Origin: Candidatus Kryptoniota bacterium
GTDB lineage: Bacteria; Bacteroidota; Ignavibacteria; Kryptoniales; JAKASW01
Length of the DNA stretch: 56,572 nucleotides
NCBI GenBank assembly: GCA_036567965.1
Contig: DATCTN010000004.1
Span: 1 to 56,572 of the forward strand
Reading direction: 5' to 3'
Shown: positions 1 through 8,283 of the stretch, piece after piece
Numbering within the stretch: the first letter of the stretch is position 1
How the letters are laid out: every line of letters starts with the position of its first letter
Notes under the pieces: model-generated
The model's database searches: none
The model's input: only the letters and a program-made list of their open reading frames with translations
What the model was told of the DNA's origin: nothing
Program-made: the position numbers and the translations under genes

Positions 1-69
1 AGGATCACCGCTATCGGGAATAATGGAGAGAGATTCATCGAGACAAAGAAAATGCTCGAGTTGAAATGA
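1..69 (+). CDS. C-terminal end of a T9SS-exported protein (5' truncated)
   Basis: Frame 1 is open from the window edge and ends with a stop at 67-69. The 22 residues left match the last strand of a T9SS sorting tail: a 'RITA' segment like the YRI(Q/T) strand of the other tails here, then ETKKM and a terminal LELK, comparable to the VKKM-L-K ends of the complete genes at 5978, 10464 and 46195. The body of the protein lies outside the window, so its function cannot be stated. Confidence 0.7.
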   Translation, partial: RITAIGNNGERFIETKKMLELK

Positions 70-98
70 CTTCGTCAATTCGACGAGAGTCCGCCGAA

Positions 99-115
99 GT
101 CCGCCCCTGGCGGAC
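99..115. repeat. Short REP-like palindrome
   Basis: GTCCGCC, a 3-base loop (CCT), then GGCGGAC: a perfect 7-bp hairpin just upstream of the T9SS-tail relic. The shared string TTCGGCGGAC occurs on the opposite strand here and again at 53250-53259 behind aspS, so this may be a dispersed small palindromic element. Confidence 0.5.
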
Positions 116-118
116 GCA

Positions 119-256
119 GGCAGAAACGCCGGAAGATTCAACGAGACAATAAACATGGACAGGTATGCCAGCGGAGTGTATTTCTATCGAATCACTGCGA
201 TTGGAATCAAAAGTGAGAAGTTCGTCTCGATAAAGAAAATTGTGCTCGCGAAGTAA
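119..256 (+). pseudogene. Second, orphan T9SS sorting-tail relic
   Basis: Downstream of the first tail, another frame encodes NAGRF, then YASGVYFYRITA and a final KKIVLAK before the stop at 254-256. This is the second half of a T9SS tail (compare NAGEYKVTF and YASGVYFYRI in the 5978 gene). The frame has a stop at 62-64, no plausible start and no NPFNP half, so it cannot be a gene by itself. A perfect palindrome (99-115) lies just before the tail-like part. It is probably the leftover of a duplicated or recombined T9SS gene end. Confidence 0.65.
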
Positions 257-283
257 AACCGAAAAGAGAAGGCTTCCAAAAAC

Positions 284-319
284 AGTCCCACCATGAGCGA
301 TCAAGGCGGGACTTTTTTG
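284..319 (+). terminator. Rho-independent terminator after T9SS tail
   Basis: AGTCCCACC (284-292) pairs with GGCGGGACT (305-313) with one mismatch, followed directly by six T residues. It sits 28 bases after the relic stop codon. Confidence 0.75.
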
Positions 320-346
320 TTATCGCAGTTTTACATGTCCGATTAA

Positions 347-580
347 TTAGATGAGCGAATCAACCGTAAGAATATTTTCACCTCTCTCAATTTTCTTGCA
401 GATTATGGGAAATTTGAGGATCAAGAAGTTGGTAGAATTGGGTGGACCGAGGACCAAATGGATATAGGTTTCGCCCGACGAATTGCCATGGGTTGTAGGA
501 ATCTGGATCGGCCAGACCATTTGTGTTACAGATACGTGGCTTGTCAGAATCGTCTCCCGGTTTCTACTCTTCTCTGACCA
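347..580 (-). pseudogene. Minus-strand coding fragment, unidentified repeat family member 1
   Basis: The minus strand is open for 78 codons and ends with TAA at 347-349. There is no convincing start (first ATG at 520) and no ribosome site. It contains TTHGNSSG, then GPPNSTNFLILKF. The spacing and residues resemble two other minus-strand fragments (10219-10371 and 12172-12366), which carry LPD-NDDSN-(F/Y)L. All three lie near T9SS genes in opposite orientation. I do not recognise the family. It may be the decayed end of a secreted protein. Confidence 0.4.
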
Positions 581-715
581 TCAAGCCCAGAGGTCTGGCA
601 CTTGATGCCGGCGGAAGGGTTTCCGGATAAGACAACTTGGACTAAATCCAGTCAATGAAGAGGGCATGGTCTGAGGGAGGGTGGACTTGCTTTTGGGTTA
701 GGCCTTGGGTATAAT

Positions 716-738
716 TTCCGGAAATGTTTTCTCCGGAA
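716..738. promoter_or_regulatory. Perfect inverted repeat in the 581-bp gap before the hydrolase gene
   Basis: TTCCGGA, nine bases, TCCGGAA: a perfect 7-bp inverted repeat about 165 bases upstream of the hydrolase start. It could be a dimeric regulator site or a hairpin. Apart from this and the minus-strand fragment, I see nothing gene-like between 320 and 901. Confidence 0.3.
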
Positions 739-901
739 TGAGTGATTCGTAAGGACCTCATGTGGAGCCAGGTGCTGGCACACAGAAGCAGGGTAAAGCT
801 GGTACACATTCGGACTATGAACCTAAATGCGGTCACGCCTGCCTGTCATGCCCGGAGTTTGTCGTGCGAAACAATCGGACTTCTAAATTGGGAGGCTGTC
901 A

Positions 902-1852
902 ATGGTCATAAAGCAGCGGGGCAATCTTACTCTAATAATCCCGGTCGTCTCCTTTCTGGTATTCTCCGTATCAGCTGAGAAGTTTTCGTTCGGGCAGGAG
1001 AGAAGCGGATACGTCAGCACCGGCCGCGATTCGCTCTACTACGAAGTCTATGGTCGGGGATTCCCGTTAGTTGTTTTGCACGGCGGCCCCGGGCTGGACC
1101 ACACTTACCTGCTGCCGCAAATGTTGAGTCTCTCTAAGAAGTGCGAACTCATTTTCTATGACCAGAGAGCGAGTGGCAAGTCCGGCGGAGACGTGGACTC
1201 AGCATCGATCACGATAGAGCATTTTGTGAACGACCTCGATCGTCTAAGGGAGGGCCTTCATCTGAAACGGATAAATATCCTCGGCCACTCATGGGGCGGG
1301 CTTCTTGCGATGGAGTATGCAATTCGATATCCAGTGAGAGTGCGGAAGATAATTCTTGTCAGCTCGATAGGGCCGACGCCAGAATGGGAAATTCCATTTA
1401 CGAGCAACAGGGAGGGCAGGAGGACTCCCAACGACAGTGCAGCACTTGCAGGGATCATGGCTTCTGGAGCCTTTATCAACCGGGTCCCTCCTGTCATGGA
1501 ACAATTCGCCCGACTTTTCTTCCGCAGTTATTTCTACAATCAGAACCTCGCCGACAGTCTCACAATAACTTTCTCCCCTGAAACCTCGAAGAATTTTCTA
1601 GCCATCTTCGCCCTAATGTCAAGAGAGTTTGCCCGTTATGACATCAGCTCCGAACTGAGCAAGCTGACCTGTCCTGTTTTGATACTGCACGGCGAGGAAG
1701 ACCCTATTCCTCTGGAGACTGCGAAGCTGATTCAATCCTCGATACCTGGCTCGAAACTTGTCGCCTTGAAAAAATGCGGCCATTTCCCGTTTGTTGAAGC
1801 GCCGGTGCAGTTCTTCAGAAATTGCCAGAAGTTCCTGGTGAACGGGCGGTAA
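902..1852 (+). CDS. Exported alpha/beta hydrolase, proline-iminopeptidase-like
   Basis: 316 residues. A hydrophobic N-terminus ending ...FSVSA (residues 10-25) looks like a Sec signal peptide, so the enzyme probably acts in the periplasm or outside the cell. The alpha/beta-hydrolase core is complete: oxyanion-loop HGGPG (about residue 61), nucleophile elbow GHSWGG with Ser130, acid Asp267 in HGEEDP, and His294 in CGHFPFVE. HGGPG plus GHSWGG is typical of the proline iminopeptidase/tricorn-interacting-factor group (peptidase family S33), but substrate cannot be fixed from sequence and related folds hydrolyse esters or lactones. The histidine kinase gene starts 7 bp after its stop, so the two are probably co-transcribed. 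Confidence 0.85.
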   Translation: MVIKQRGNLTLIIPVVSFLVFSVSAEKFSFGQERSGYVSTGRDSLYYEVYGRGFPLVVLHGGPGLDHTYLLPQMLSLSKKCELIFYDQRASGKSGGDVDSASITIEHFVNDLDRLREGLHLKRINILGHSWGGLLAMEYAIRYPVRVRKIILVSSIGPTPEWEIPFTSNREGRRTPNDSAALAGIMASGAFINRVPPVMEQFARLFFRSYFYNQNLADSLTITFSPETSKNFLAIFALMSREFARYDISSELSKLTCPVLILHGEEDPIPLETAKLIQSSIPGSKLVALKKCGHFPFVEAPVQFFRNCQKFLVNGR

Positions 1853-1858
1853 TCGACA

Positions 1859-3727
1859 ATGACGGCCGAATGTGAGCATAGGAAAATCAGCCCGGGTCTG
1901 TCTTCGCTCCTGTTGGTAATCGCTCTCCAGTGGGCATTTGTCCTTCAGAGGCCGGCGTACGCGGAAGATGCGCATTCTCAGACCTCTGATGCGGCACAAC
2001 AAATCACTGTCCTTCGTGACGCAAGGAAGCCATATCTAATTGGGCCGCGGCTTGAACTTCTTGAGGACCGTAACGGTCGCCTGACGATTAACGATGTCGC
2101 ATCCGAAGCGGTATCCAAGCAGTTCCTCCAGGCAAACAGCCCGGTTCCGAACTTCAGCGCTACGAAGTCGGCAATCTGGGTTCGATTTACCGTCGTTGAT
2201 TCTACTAAAGAATACGACTTATGGCTCCTGGAAGTAGGCTATGCGATGCTGGATCAAGTAATACTTTATAGTGGGTCACTCGCAACCGGATTCACGGAGA
2301 CTATTTTGAACAGCTCGACGCCGGTTCAAGAAAGAACGATTCGTCATCGACTTCACTACTTTCAACTTCCACTGCAGAAAAATGTCCCGCAGCAATTCTA
2401 CCTTCGCATCACCGCAAGGACTTCAATACCTTTGTCTCTTACTATCCGGCACGTTCGGGCGTTTATGGAGTACGACCACAACACGCAGATAGTCCTCGGC
2501 ATCTTCTATGGCGCCATGCTCGTGATGATTCTATACAACCTGTCCCTTTTCTTCTCAATAAGGGATAAGACGTATCTCTACTATGTCCTTTACGTCAGCG
2601 GCTACACGATCTATCAGCTGGCTCAGGACGGATTGGTAAAGGAGTACCTTATCACAGAAGGTGAAGTCTTCTTCTATGTGGCCTACGCCGCTATTGGTTT
2701 CTTCATTCTTTTCGGTGTGCAGTTCACGCGTACCTATCTGGCGACGGACCGGAGGACTAAGCTGCTCGACCATGTCCTCAAGGTGATCGGCGCAGGTGCA
2801 TTAGCCAGCTTCATACTCTCACCGGTTCTTGCTGGAGGTCCGATGAATTTCATTGCCGGCATACTTGCCATTTCATATGGTGTCACGGGCTTTACGGCTG
2901 CCGTCTTGTGCCGGAAACGGGGATTTCGCCCGGCGACGTTCTATATGATCGCACTTTCCGGTTTCTTCGTGGGGTTCGTATTCAGGGTCTTGCGCGTTGA
3001 GGGGCTCGTGCCTATGAATTTTTTCACGCAGAACGCCTTCCAGATGGGGGTCCTGTGGGAGGTAACAATGCTTTCTCTTGCACTGGGAAACCGTGTTAAT
3101 ACCTTGAAGGCTGAGTACGATCGCGAACGCGAGATGACACGGCACCGTATCTCAAATGATCTGCACGACGAGATCGGCAGCAATCTCAGCAGCATTGCAG
3201 TCGCTAGCCAGATGATGAAATCGCGGTCTCATCTGAATACAGAAGATAGGGAACAACTTGACGACATCACTTCTGCCGCCCGTAAGACCTCCGAGGCTAT
3301 GAGGGATATCGTGTGGTTCGTCAACCCGGAACATGATACACCGCATGAGATGGTGGAAAAGATAAGGGAGACTGCGACGATGCTCCTTCAGGACATCGAT
3401 GTGATATTTGAAATGGACGAAAAAGCAATCGAAGGCGTGAGGGAACTTCAGGCTCGCAGAAACATCTTTCTGATCCTGAAAGAGGCACTTAATAACATTG
3501 TCCTTCACGCAAAAGCTACAGCTGTCGAGGTAAATGCGCGGAGAGAGGGAGGTAGTCTTCTCCTTTGCATAAACGACAATGGCGTTGGATTTAACTTGTC
3601 TGATGTGAAAGAAGGGAACGGACTCAGGAACATCCGCAATCGGGCCCGGCAAATGGGTGCCCACCTTGAGGTCAAAAGCATTGCAGAGAAGGGGACGGAG
3701 ATTTGTCTTTCGTACAGAATACCATAA
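1859..3727 (+). CDS. 7TMR-DISM sensor histidine kinase
   Basis: 622 residues. Signal peptide (residues 1-35, ...RPAYA), then an extracytoplasmic beta-rich 7TMR-DISMED2-type domain (about 50-200), a seven-helix 7TMR-DISM membrane region (about 215-405), a short coiled linker, a HisKA_3-type dimerisation domain with phospho-acceptor His436 in the NDLHDEIG motif, and a HATPase_c domain with N box KEALNNIVLHA and DNGVGF. This is the NarX/DesK class of kinases, which pair with NarL-type regulators, and one follows at 3770. The DISM sensor domains of this family are thought to bind small carbohydrate-like ligands. A link to the glycan-degrading genes nearby is inference. Confidence 0.9.
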   Translation: MTAECEHRKISPGLSSLLLVIALQWAFVLQRPAYAEDAHSQTSDAAQQITVLRDARKPYLIGPRLELLEDRNGRLTINDVASEAVSKQFLQANSPVPNFSATKSAIWVRFTVVDSTKEYDLWLLEVGYAMLDQVILYSGSLATGFTETILNSSTPVQERTIRHRLHYFQLPLQKNVPQQFYLRITARTSIPLSLTIRHVRAFMEYDHNTQIVLGIFYGAMLVMILYNLSLFFSIRDKTYLYYVLYVSGYTIYQLAQDGLVKEYLITEGEVFFYVAYAAIGFFILFGVQFTRTYLATDRRTKLLDHVLKVIGAGALASFILSPVLAGGPMNFIAGILAISYGVTGFTAAVLCRKRGFRPATFYMIALSGFFVGFVFRVLRVEGLVPMNFFTQNAFQMGVLWEVTMLSLALGNRVNTLKAEYDREREMTRHRISNDLHDEIGSNLSSIAVASQMMKSRSHLNTEDREQLDDITSAARKTSEAMRDIVWFVNPEHDTPHEMVEKIRETATMLLQDIDVIFEMDEKAIEGVRELQARRNIFLILKEALNNIVLHAKATAVEVNARREGGSLLLCINDNGVGFNLSDVKEGNGLRNIRNRARQMGAHLEVKSIAEKGTEICLSYRIP

Positions 3728-3769
3728 ACAAGGTATTGTATCGGCGTATCAGGATGGTGTACTTCTCAA

Positions 3770-4444
3770 GTGAGTAAAGTTGGGTTTGAGTTATCACGGG
3801 CGAAACATGAGAAGGTCAATGTCTGGCTTGTGGAAGACAACGACTATTTCCGCAGGACCATGGAGAAGCTGATTAATGCCACCGTGGAAATGAAATGTGT
3901 CGAAGCATTCAGCTCATGCGAGGAGGCGATCGAGGCGTTTCGTGCCGAACCGCCGCCCGAAGTGATCCTCCTCGATATCGGCCTGCCCGGGATGAGTGGA
4001 CTCCAGGGTATCGCAAAATTCAAGGCGTTAAGCGCATCGACACACATCGTCATCCTAACCGTGCACGACGATGATGCCGACGTGTTCGACGCGATATGCG
4101 CAGGGGCATCGGGATATTTGTTGAAGGATTCCCCGCCTGAGAAGGCGATCGCTGCTGTCAAGGAAGTGCTTTCCGGTGGGGCACCCATGAATCCGCGAAT
4201 TGCCCGACGAGTTCTTGAAATGTTCGCGAGGCAGGGAACTCCAAAGGGAGAGTACGGTCTAAGTGAACGCGAAAAAGAAATCCTGACACTACTGGTAGAC
4301 GGCTTCACCCAAAAAAAGATAGCGAATGATCTATTCCTCAGTTTTCACACTGTGAACACCCATCTGAAAAATATTTATATTAAACTCCAGGTTCACTCCC
4401 GCACTGGAGCCCTCTCAAAAGTCTTCAAGGAAAAGCTGCTTTAG
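3770..4444 (+). CDS. NarL/LuxR-type response regulator
   Basis: 224 residues from a GTG start. Receiver domain: acidic pocket VEDND (residues 21-25), phospho-acceptor Asp69 in LLDIGLPG, Thr97 and Lys119 (YLLKDS). C-terminal LuxR-type helix-turn-helix (about 158-222) with LSEREKEIL, the IA-DLFLS-HTVNTHLKNIY recognition segment, and a final dimer helix. It lies 42 bp after the kinase gene and is its expected partner. No in-frame ATG lies near the N-terminus, so GTG is the likely start, with the first 15 residues before the receiver fold being non-conserved. Confidence 0.92.
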   Translation: MSKVGFELSRAKHEKVNVWLVEDNDYFRRTMEKLINATVEMKCVEAFSSCEEAIEAFRAEPPPEVILLDIGLPGMSGLQGIAKFKALSASTHIVILTVHDDDADVFDAICAGASGYLLKDSPPEKAIAAVKEVLSGGAPMNPRIARRVLEMFARQGTPKGEYGLSEREKEILTLLVDGFTQKKIANDLFLSFHTVNTHLKNIYIKLQVHSRTGALSKVFKEKLL

Positions 4445-4692
4445 TCTACCCGTCTCTGCCATTTTAACCGTTTCCATCTCCGCAGCCTGAAGATCAGTCA
4501 TAGTTGCAGTTGTCCATCCTGAACGTGTCGATCTTCAAAATACCGCAAACGCGGGATTGTGCAGGAGATGACTGAGCCTCACATTTGTCATCGTCAATTG
4601 GCGTCGCTGTGACTGAAGAGTCATCCGAAGCGCGTTGGCGACCATAAGTGTATCTCACAAAAGCTCGTGCAAAATCAAAGGGAGGCTGAAAG

Positions 4693-4920
4693 GTGAGGCG
4701 TTTGCGCCAATTCCATGTTACAATTCTTTCGATGTCATTCATCTGTAATCTCTCGCTCGTGCAATGGGTACAATGCAATATTGATGTGCCGAACGTTACC
4801 GGTGATGCCCTTGCCGTTTCAGCCACGAATGTTTTTGTGGGAACTGCACGTGGCCACTTTCTTTCCACGATCAACGGCGGAAGACTGACAACCGACATTA
4901 CAGGCATACCAGATACCTAC
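4693..4920 (+). pseudogene. Relic of a T9SS beta-propeller gene start
   Basis: Translation gives a hydrophobic stretch, then QWVQ and one propeller-like unit: ALAVSATNVFVGTA, then FLSTINGG. This matches the start of the intact gene at 5978 (QWVLSNS, AVSGTNLFAGA, LLSTNNGTSW) closely enough to be a paralogous copy. After this single unit, similarity stops and the rest of the frame to 5154 looks non-coding. The remainder of the gap between 4445 and 5138 shows nothing else I can name. Confidence 0.55.
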
Positions 4921-5138
4921 TTAGCTCATGCGTGTAATCGCACAATCATGATGAACCCAGATCAAAATGCAAACGAGAGTCTGACATGTTGTGTAACATT
5001 CGTCGTGCGTATACCGGCAATTCCCGACCGACACTTCTTGACGTTTTCCTCTAACAATGAAAAATGGAATGTCGATACCAGGAACCATATTGAAACAGGG
5101 GGCAAAACCGAAAAGCCTTACAAGGAAGGAGAAATTAA

Positions 5139-5879
5139 ATGTGTACTTCAATGAATAAGATAATTTCAGGATCATTTGTTGCCTTAATCACTGCAATATT
5201 GATCTCAAGCTGCTCATCACCAACATCTTCGACGCCCGCACCCGTAACACCTCCCGTGCCGGTATCTTCATTCAACATTGGTTACCTTTCGTCTTCAGGA
5301 GGGGTTTCATTTACGAATACCTCCACAAATGCTTCCTCATATTCATGGGATTTTGGTGATGGAACTACAGACGACTATTTGACTTCACCGACCAAATATT
5401 ACAGCAAAAACGGAACATACAATGTCATGCTCACTGCGACTGGGAGTGGAGGTTCTGCAAACTCAACTCAAACCGTGACAATTGATAATGTTCCCTTTAT
5501 GACGGCTGATATCACTGGTAGTGGAACATTTCCGTTCGAGGCAACTTCAGTAGCGGGTAGTAAAAATTCAAATGCAATATCTGTTACGGGTATAGCGTCA
5601 TCTAATCAAAGCTTAATGATTAATCTCCCACCAAACCCAGTTGCAAATACAAGCTATGATATCAGTTTGGGCTATCCTGTTGGTTTTGTATACACCAGCC
5701 CCCAGGGGGTTTTGACGGCGGACTCTCAAACTCCACGCTCAACTGGAAATATTCTGGTAACGTACATTTCATCAACTGAAATACGGGGGACATTTTCTGC
5801 TGTAGTAGTCGTTAATTTCGCCAACGGTAGCGGTGGTTCTTATACAATAACAAACGGCACATTCTATTACAGATTTTAG
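5139..5879 (+). CDS. PKD-domain lipoprotein with C-terminal DUF6252-like domain
   Basis: 246 residues. AGGAAGGAG seven bases upstream fixes the ATG at 5139 rather than the one at 5151. Signal peptide with lipobox ISSC places the lipidated cysteine at residue 25, followed by a Ser/Thr/Pro-rich linker. Residues about 45-115 are a PKD fold (YSWDFGDG, then GTYNVMLTATG). The C-terminal 130 residues begin FMTADITGSGTF and include GTFSAVVV; this pattern resembles the DUF6252 family of Bacteroidota lipoproteins (moderate confidence). Probably anchored to the outer membrane or cell surface. Function unknown, likely glycan or protein binding. Confidence 0.75.
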   Translation: MCTSMNKIISGSFVALITAILISSCSSPTSSTPAPVTPPVPVSSFNIGYLSSSGGVSFTNTSTNASSYSWDFGDGTTDDYLTSPTKYYSKNGTYNVMLTATGSGGSANSTQTVTIDNVPFMTADITGSGTFPFEATSVAGSKNSNAISVTGIASSNQSLMINLPPNPVANTSYDISLGYPVGFVYTSPQGVLTADSQTPRSTGNILVTYISSTEIRGTFSAVVVVNFANGSGGSYTITNGTFYYRF

Positions 5880-5977
5880 GATGCGATTTCGCAATTTCAG
5901 TTCAACTGGGAAAAGGCCTCGGTCTGTATGAGATTATCTTCCCTGGTAATGATTTATTGAAGCAAATAGGAGACAAT

Positions 5978-8176
5978 ATGAAGAGCAAGATACGATTATC
6001 CATATTATCGCTGGTGTTCGTCCTATTAGTGCCCTCGATCTTGGCTGCTCAATGGGTACTATCCAATTCCAATTACTGCGACGCTTTTGCGGTTTCGGGC
6101 ACGAATCTCTTTGCGGGAGCCGTCAACGGCGGCAACACCGGCGGTATTCTTCTTTCCACAAACAACGGCACAAGCTGGACTGCGGTCAATACAGGCTTGT
6201 CGGTCTATGGTCTCGATGTCCAGGCCCTTGCGGTCTCGGGCACGAATCTCTTTGCCGGCACCTATGGCGGCGGCGTCTATCTTTCCACAAACAACGGGAC
6301 AAACTGGACTCCGGTCGACAGCGGCTTGGGGCAATATGAGAGTATTTTTGCCCTTGCTTCTTCCGGCACGAATCTCTTCGCCGGGACTTATGATAACGGC
6401 GTCTATCTTTCCACGAACAACGGCGCAAACTGGACTCAAGTTGTTTCAGGCATTCCTGTAGCCGGCTACGGATTCTTTGACGAGGCTCTTGCGGTTTCGG
6501 GCACGAATCTCTTTGTCGGCACTTATGGCGGTGGTGTTTTTCTTTCCACGGACAACGGCACAAGCTGGACGGCAGCGAGTACTGGCCTGACCGACTGGTC
6601 TTTGAATGTTCTTGCTCTTGCCGTCTCGGGCACGAATCTTTTTGCCGGGACGGCAGGCGGTGTTTTTCTTTCCACGAACAACGGCACGACCTGGACTGCA
6701 GCGAGTACCGGCTTGACGAATATGAGCCTGACTGTTAATGCGCTTACCATCTTGGGCACGAATCTCTTTGCCGGGACAGATGGCGGCGTTTTTCTTTCCA
6801 CGGACAACGGCACAAGTTGGACTGAGGTGAGCACCGGCTTGACGGGCTCTTCTTTATATGTCTATGCTTTTGTCGTCTCGGGCACGAATCTTTTTGCAGG
6901 GACTCAATACGGCATATGGCGTCGCCCTTTATCAGAGATGACGGGATCGCCAAACTCTTCACCTGGATGGACGGTGCAAACCTCCGGCATCACCACGGGT
7001 CTCTATGCGGTGAAGGCTGTTTCAAATTCGGTTGCGTGGGCAGCGGGCGATTCCGGGAAGGTCCTTGTTACGACGGACGGCGGTTCGAGCTGGAAGTCGG
7101 TCGGCGGAGGTAATCTCTCCACGAATAACCTCTTTGAGATTGAAGCGCTCGACGCAAGCAATGCCCTCGTATTTTTCAACGAGGTTTCCCCTGGCTGGGG
7201 GGCATACATCTGCCGCACAACGGACGCCGGAGGTACGTGGAGCACAGTGTATGGCGGTCTCACCAATATTATTTTCGGAATGAAGATGTGCGATGCGAGC
7301 AACGGATTTGCTCTGGGTGAACCCGATGTCGCGGGAGGAAAGTGGATCATCCTGAAAACGACGAACGGGGGCGCAATATGGAATAATGTCGCAAACGGCC
7401 CCGCGGAAGGATCGCAACTGGGTTCGGCCATGGCCACTGTCGGGACGTCGAATATCTGGTTTGGAGCCTGCGATGCAACCACAGGATCTATCTATCGCTC
7501 CACAGATGGTGGAACTTCCTGGTCATCGAAAGCGATAAGCACCTCTCAGCCGATGTCTCTTGCATTCAGCGACGAACAAAACGGTTTTGCTTCATGCTAT
7601 GATAGTTCGGTAGTGCGCACAACGGACGGCGGCGCTACGTGGACATCTGTGACGATTCCAGGAAGCGGCGGAACTATGATATACGCTTGTGGTAATGACG
7701 TGTTTGCTTCCACCGGTCCCAACATCTATAGAAGCACCGACAGGGGGGCAACATGGACCATCTCCTTCACCGGATCGATCGGTGAGTTCTATACTTGTAG
7801 CTTCATTTCCTCGGGATCGACACTCGCAGGATGGGCCGTCAGCACAACCGGCAAGATTGTGCGGTTCGCCGGAACGGCAACCGATATACGGGATAATAAC
7901 GCAAGCAGGCCGAGCTCATTTGGATTATCTCAAAATTTTCCGAACCCTTTCAACCCCACGACCACGATCAACTATCAACTTCCAAAGAGAAGTCGCATCA
8001 CGTTGAAAGTTTACGATGCACTCGGAAGAGAAGTGGCGACGCTTGTTGACGGACAGAAGAATGCTGGAGAGTACAAAGTCACATTCGACGGCAGCCGATA
8101 TGCAAGCGGAGTCTATTTCTATCGCATACAAGCAGGCACGTTCACGGCGGTGAAAAAAATCATGCTGATGAAATAG
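5978..8176 (+). CDS. T9SS-exported beta-propeller/YCF48-like repeat protein
   Basis: 732 residues from ATG 5978, which has TAGGAGA just upstream; a TTG at 5957 is less likely. Signal peptide ...ILAAQ. Residues about 25-320 hold seven near-identical propeller units (VSGTNLFAGT, then VFLSTNNGTSW). Residues 325-640 hold divergent BNR/YCF48-type repeats (TTDGGSSW, TTDAGGTW, RSTDGGTSW). The last 85 residues are a T9SS sorting tail: LSQNFPNPFNPTTTINYQLP to YRIQAGTFTAVKKIMLMK. The protein should be exported through the outer membrane and anchored or released. A one-unit relic lies just upstream (4693). Binding partner unknown. Confidence 0.88.
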   Translation: MKSKIRLSILSLVFVLLVPSILAAQWVLSNSNYCDAFAVSGTNLFAGAVNGGNTGGILLSTNNGTSWTAVNTGLSVYGLDVQALAVSGTNLFAGTYGGGVYLSTNNGTNWTPVDSGLGQYESIFALASSGTNLFAGTYDNGVYLSTNNGANWTQVVSGIPVAGYGFFDEALAVSGTNLFVGTYGGGVFLSTDNGTSWTAASTGLTDWSLNVLALAVSGTNLFAGTAGGVFLSTNNGTTWTAASTGLTNMSLTVNALTILGTNLFAGTDGGVFLSTDNGTSWTEVSTGLTGSSLYVYAFVVSGTNLFAGTQYGIWRRPLSEMTGSPNSSPGWTVQTSGITTGLYAVKAVSNSVAWAAGDSGKVLVTTDGGSSWKSVGGGNLSTNNLFEIEALDASNALVFFNEVSPGWGAYICRTTDAGGTWSTVYGGLTNIIFGMKMCDASNGFALGEPDVAGGKWIILKTTNGGAIWNNVANGPAEGSQLGSAMATVGTSNIWFGACDATTGSIYRSTDGGTSWSSKAISTSQPMSLAFSDEQNGFASCYDSSVVRTTDGGATWTSVTIPGSGGTMIYACGNDVFASTGPNIYRSTDRGATWTISFTGSIGEFYTCSFISSGSTLAGWAVSTTGKIVRFAGTATDIRDNNASRPSSFGLSQNFPNPFNPTTTINYQLPKRSRITLKVYDALGREVATLVDGQKNAGEYKVTFDGSRYASGVYFYRIQAGTFTAVKKIMLMK
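6085..6905 (+). repeat. Seven tandem propeller-unit repeats inside the coding sequence
   Basis: The string ACGAATCT followed by TTTGC/TTCGC recurs at 6101, 6242, 6368, 6503, 6632, 6758 and 6884, spacing 126-141 bases (42-47 codons). DNA identity between copies is high, so copies probably arose by recent duplication or gene conversion and could vary in number between strains. Confidence 0.85.
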
Positions 8177-8283
8177 CATCGGAGACACCGGGTGAACCAA
8201 CCATAGATTGTGCAGCAGTGTCCCGGAAAAGCAAGCCACGCTTATCCGGATTGTGTCAATAGAGAGCAAAAGAAAGGAACAAA

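Noticed and set aside
642-978. Two opposing frames before the alpha/beta hydrolase gene
   Set aside because: No ribosome sites, no domain pattern, and one overlaps the hydrolase signal peptide.
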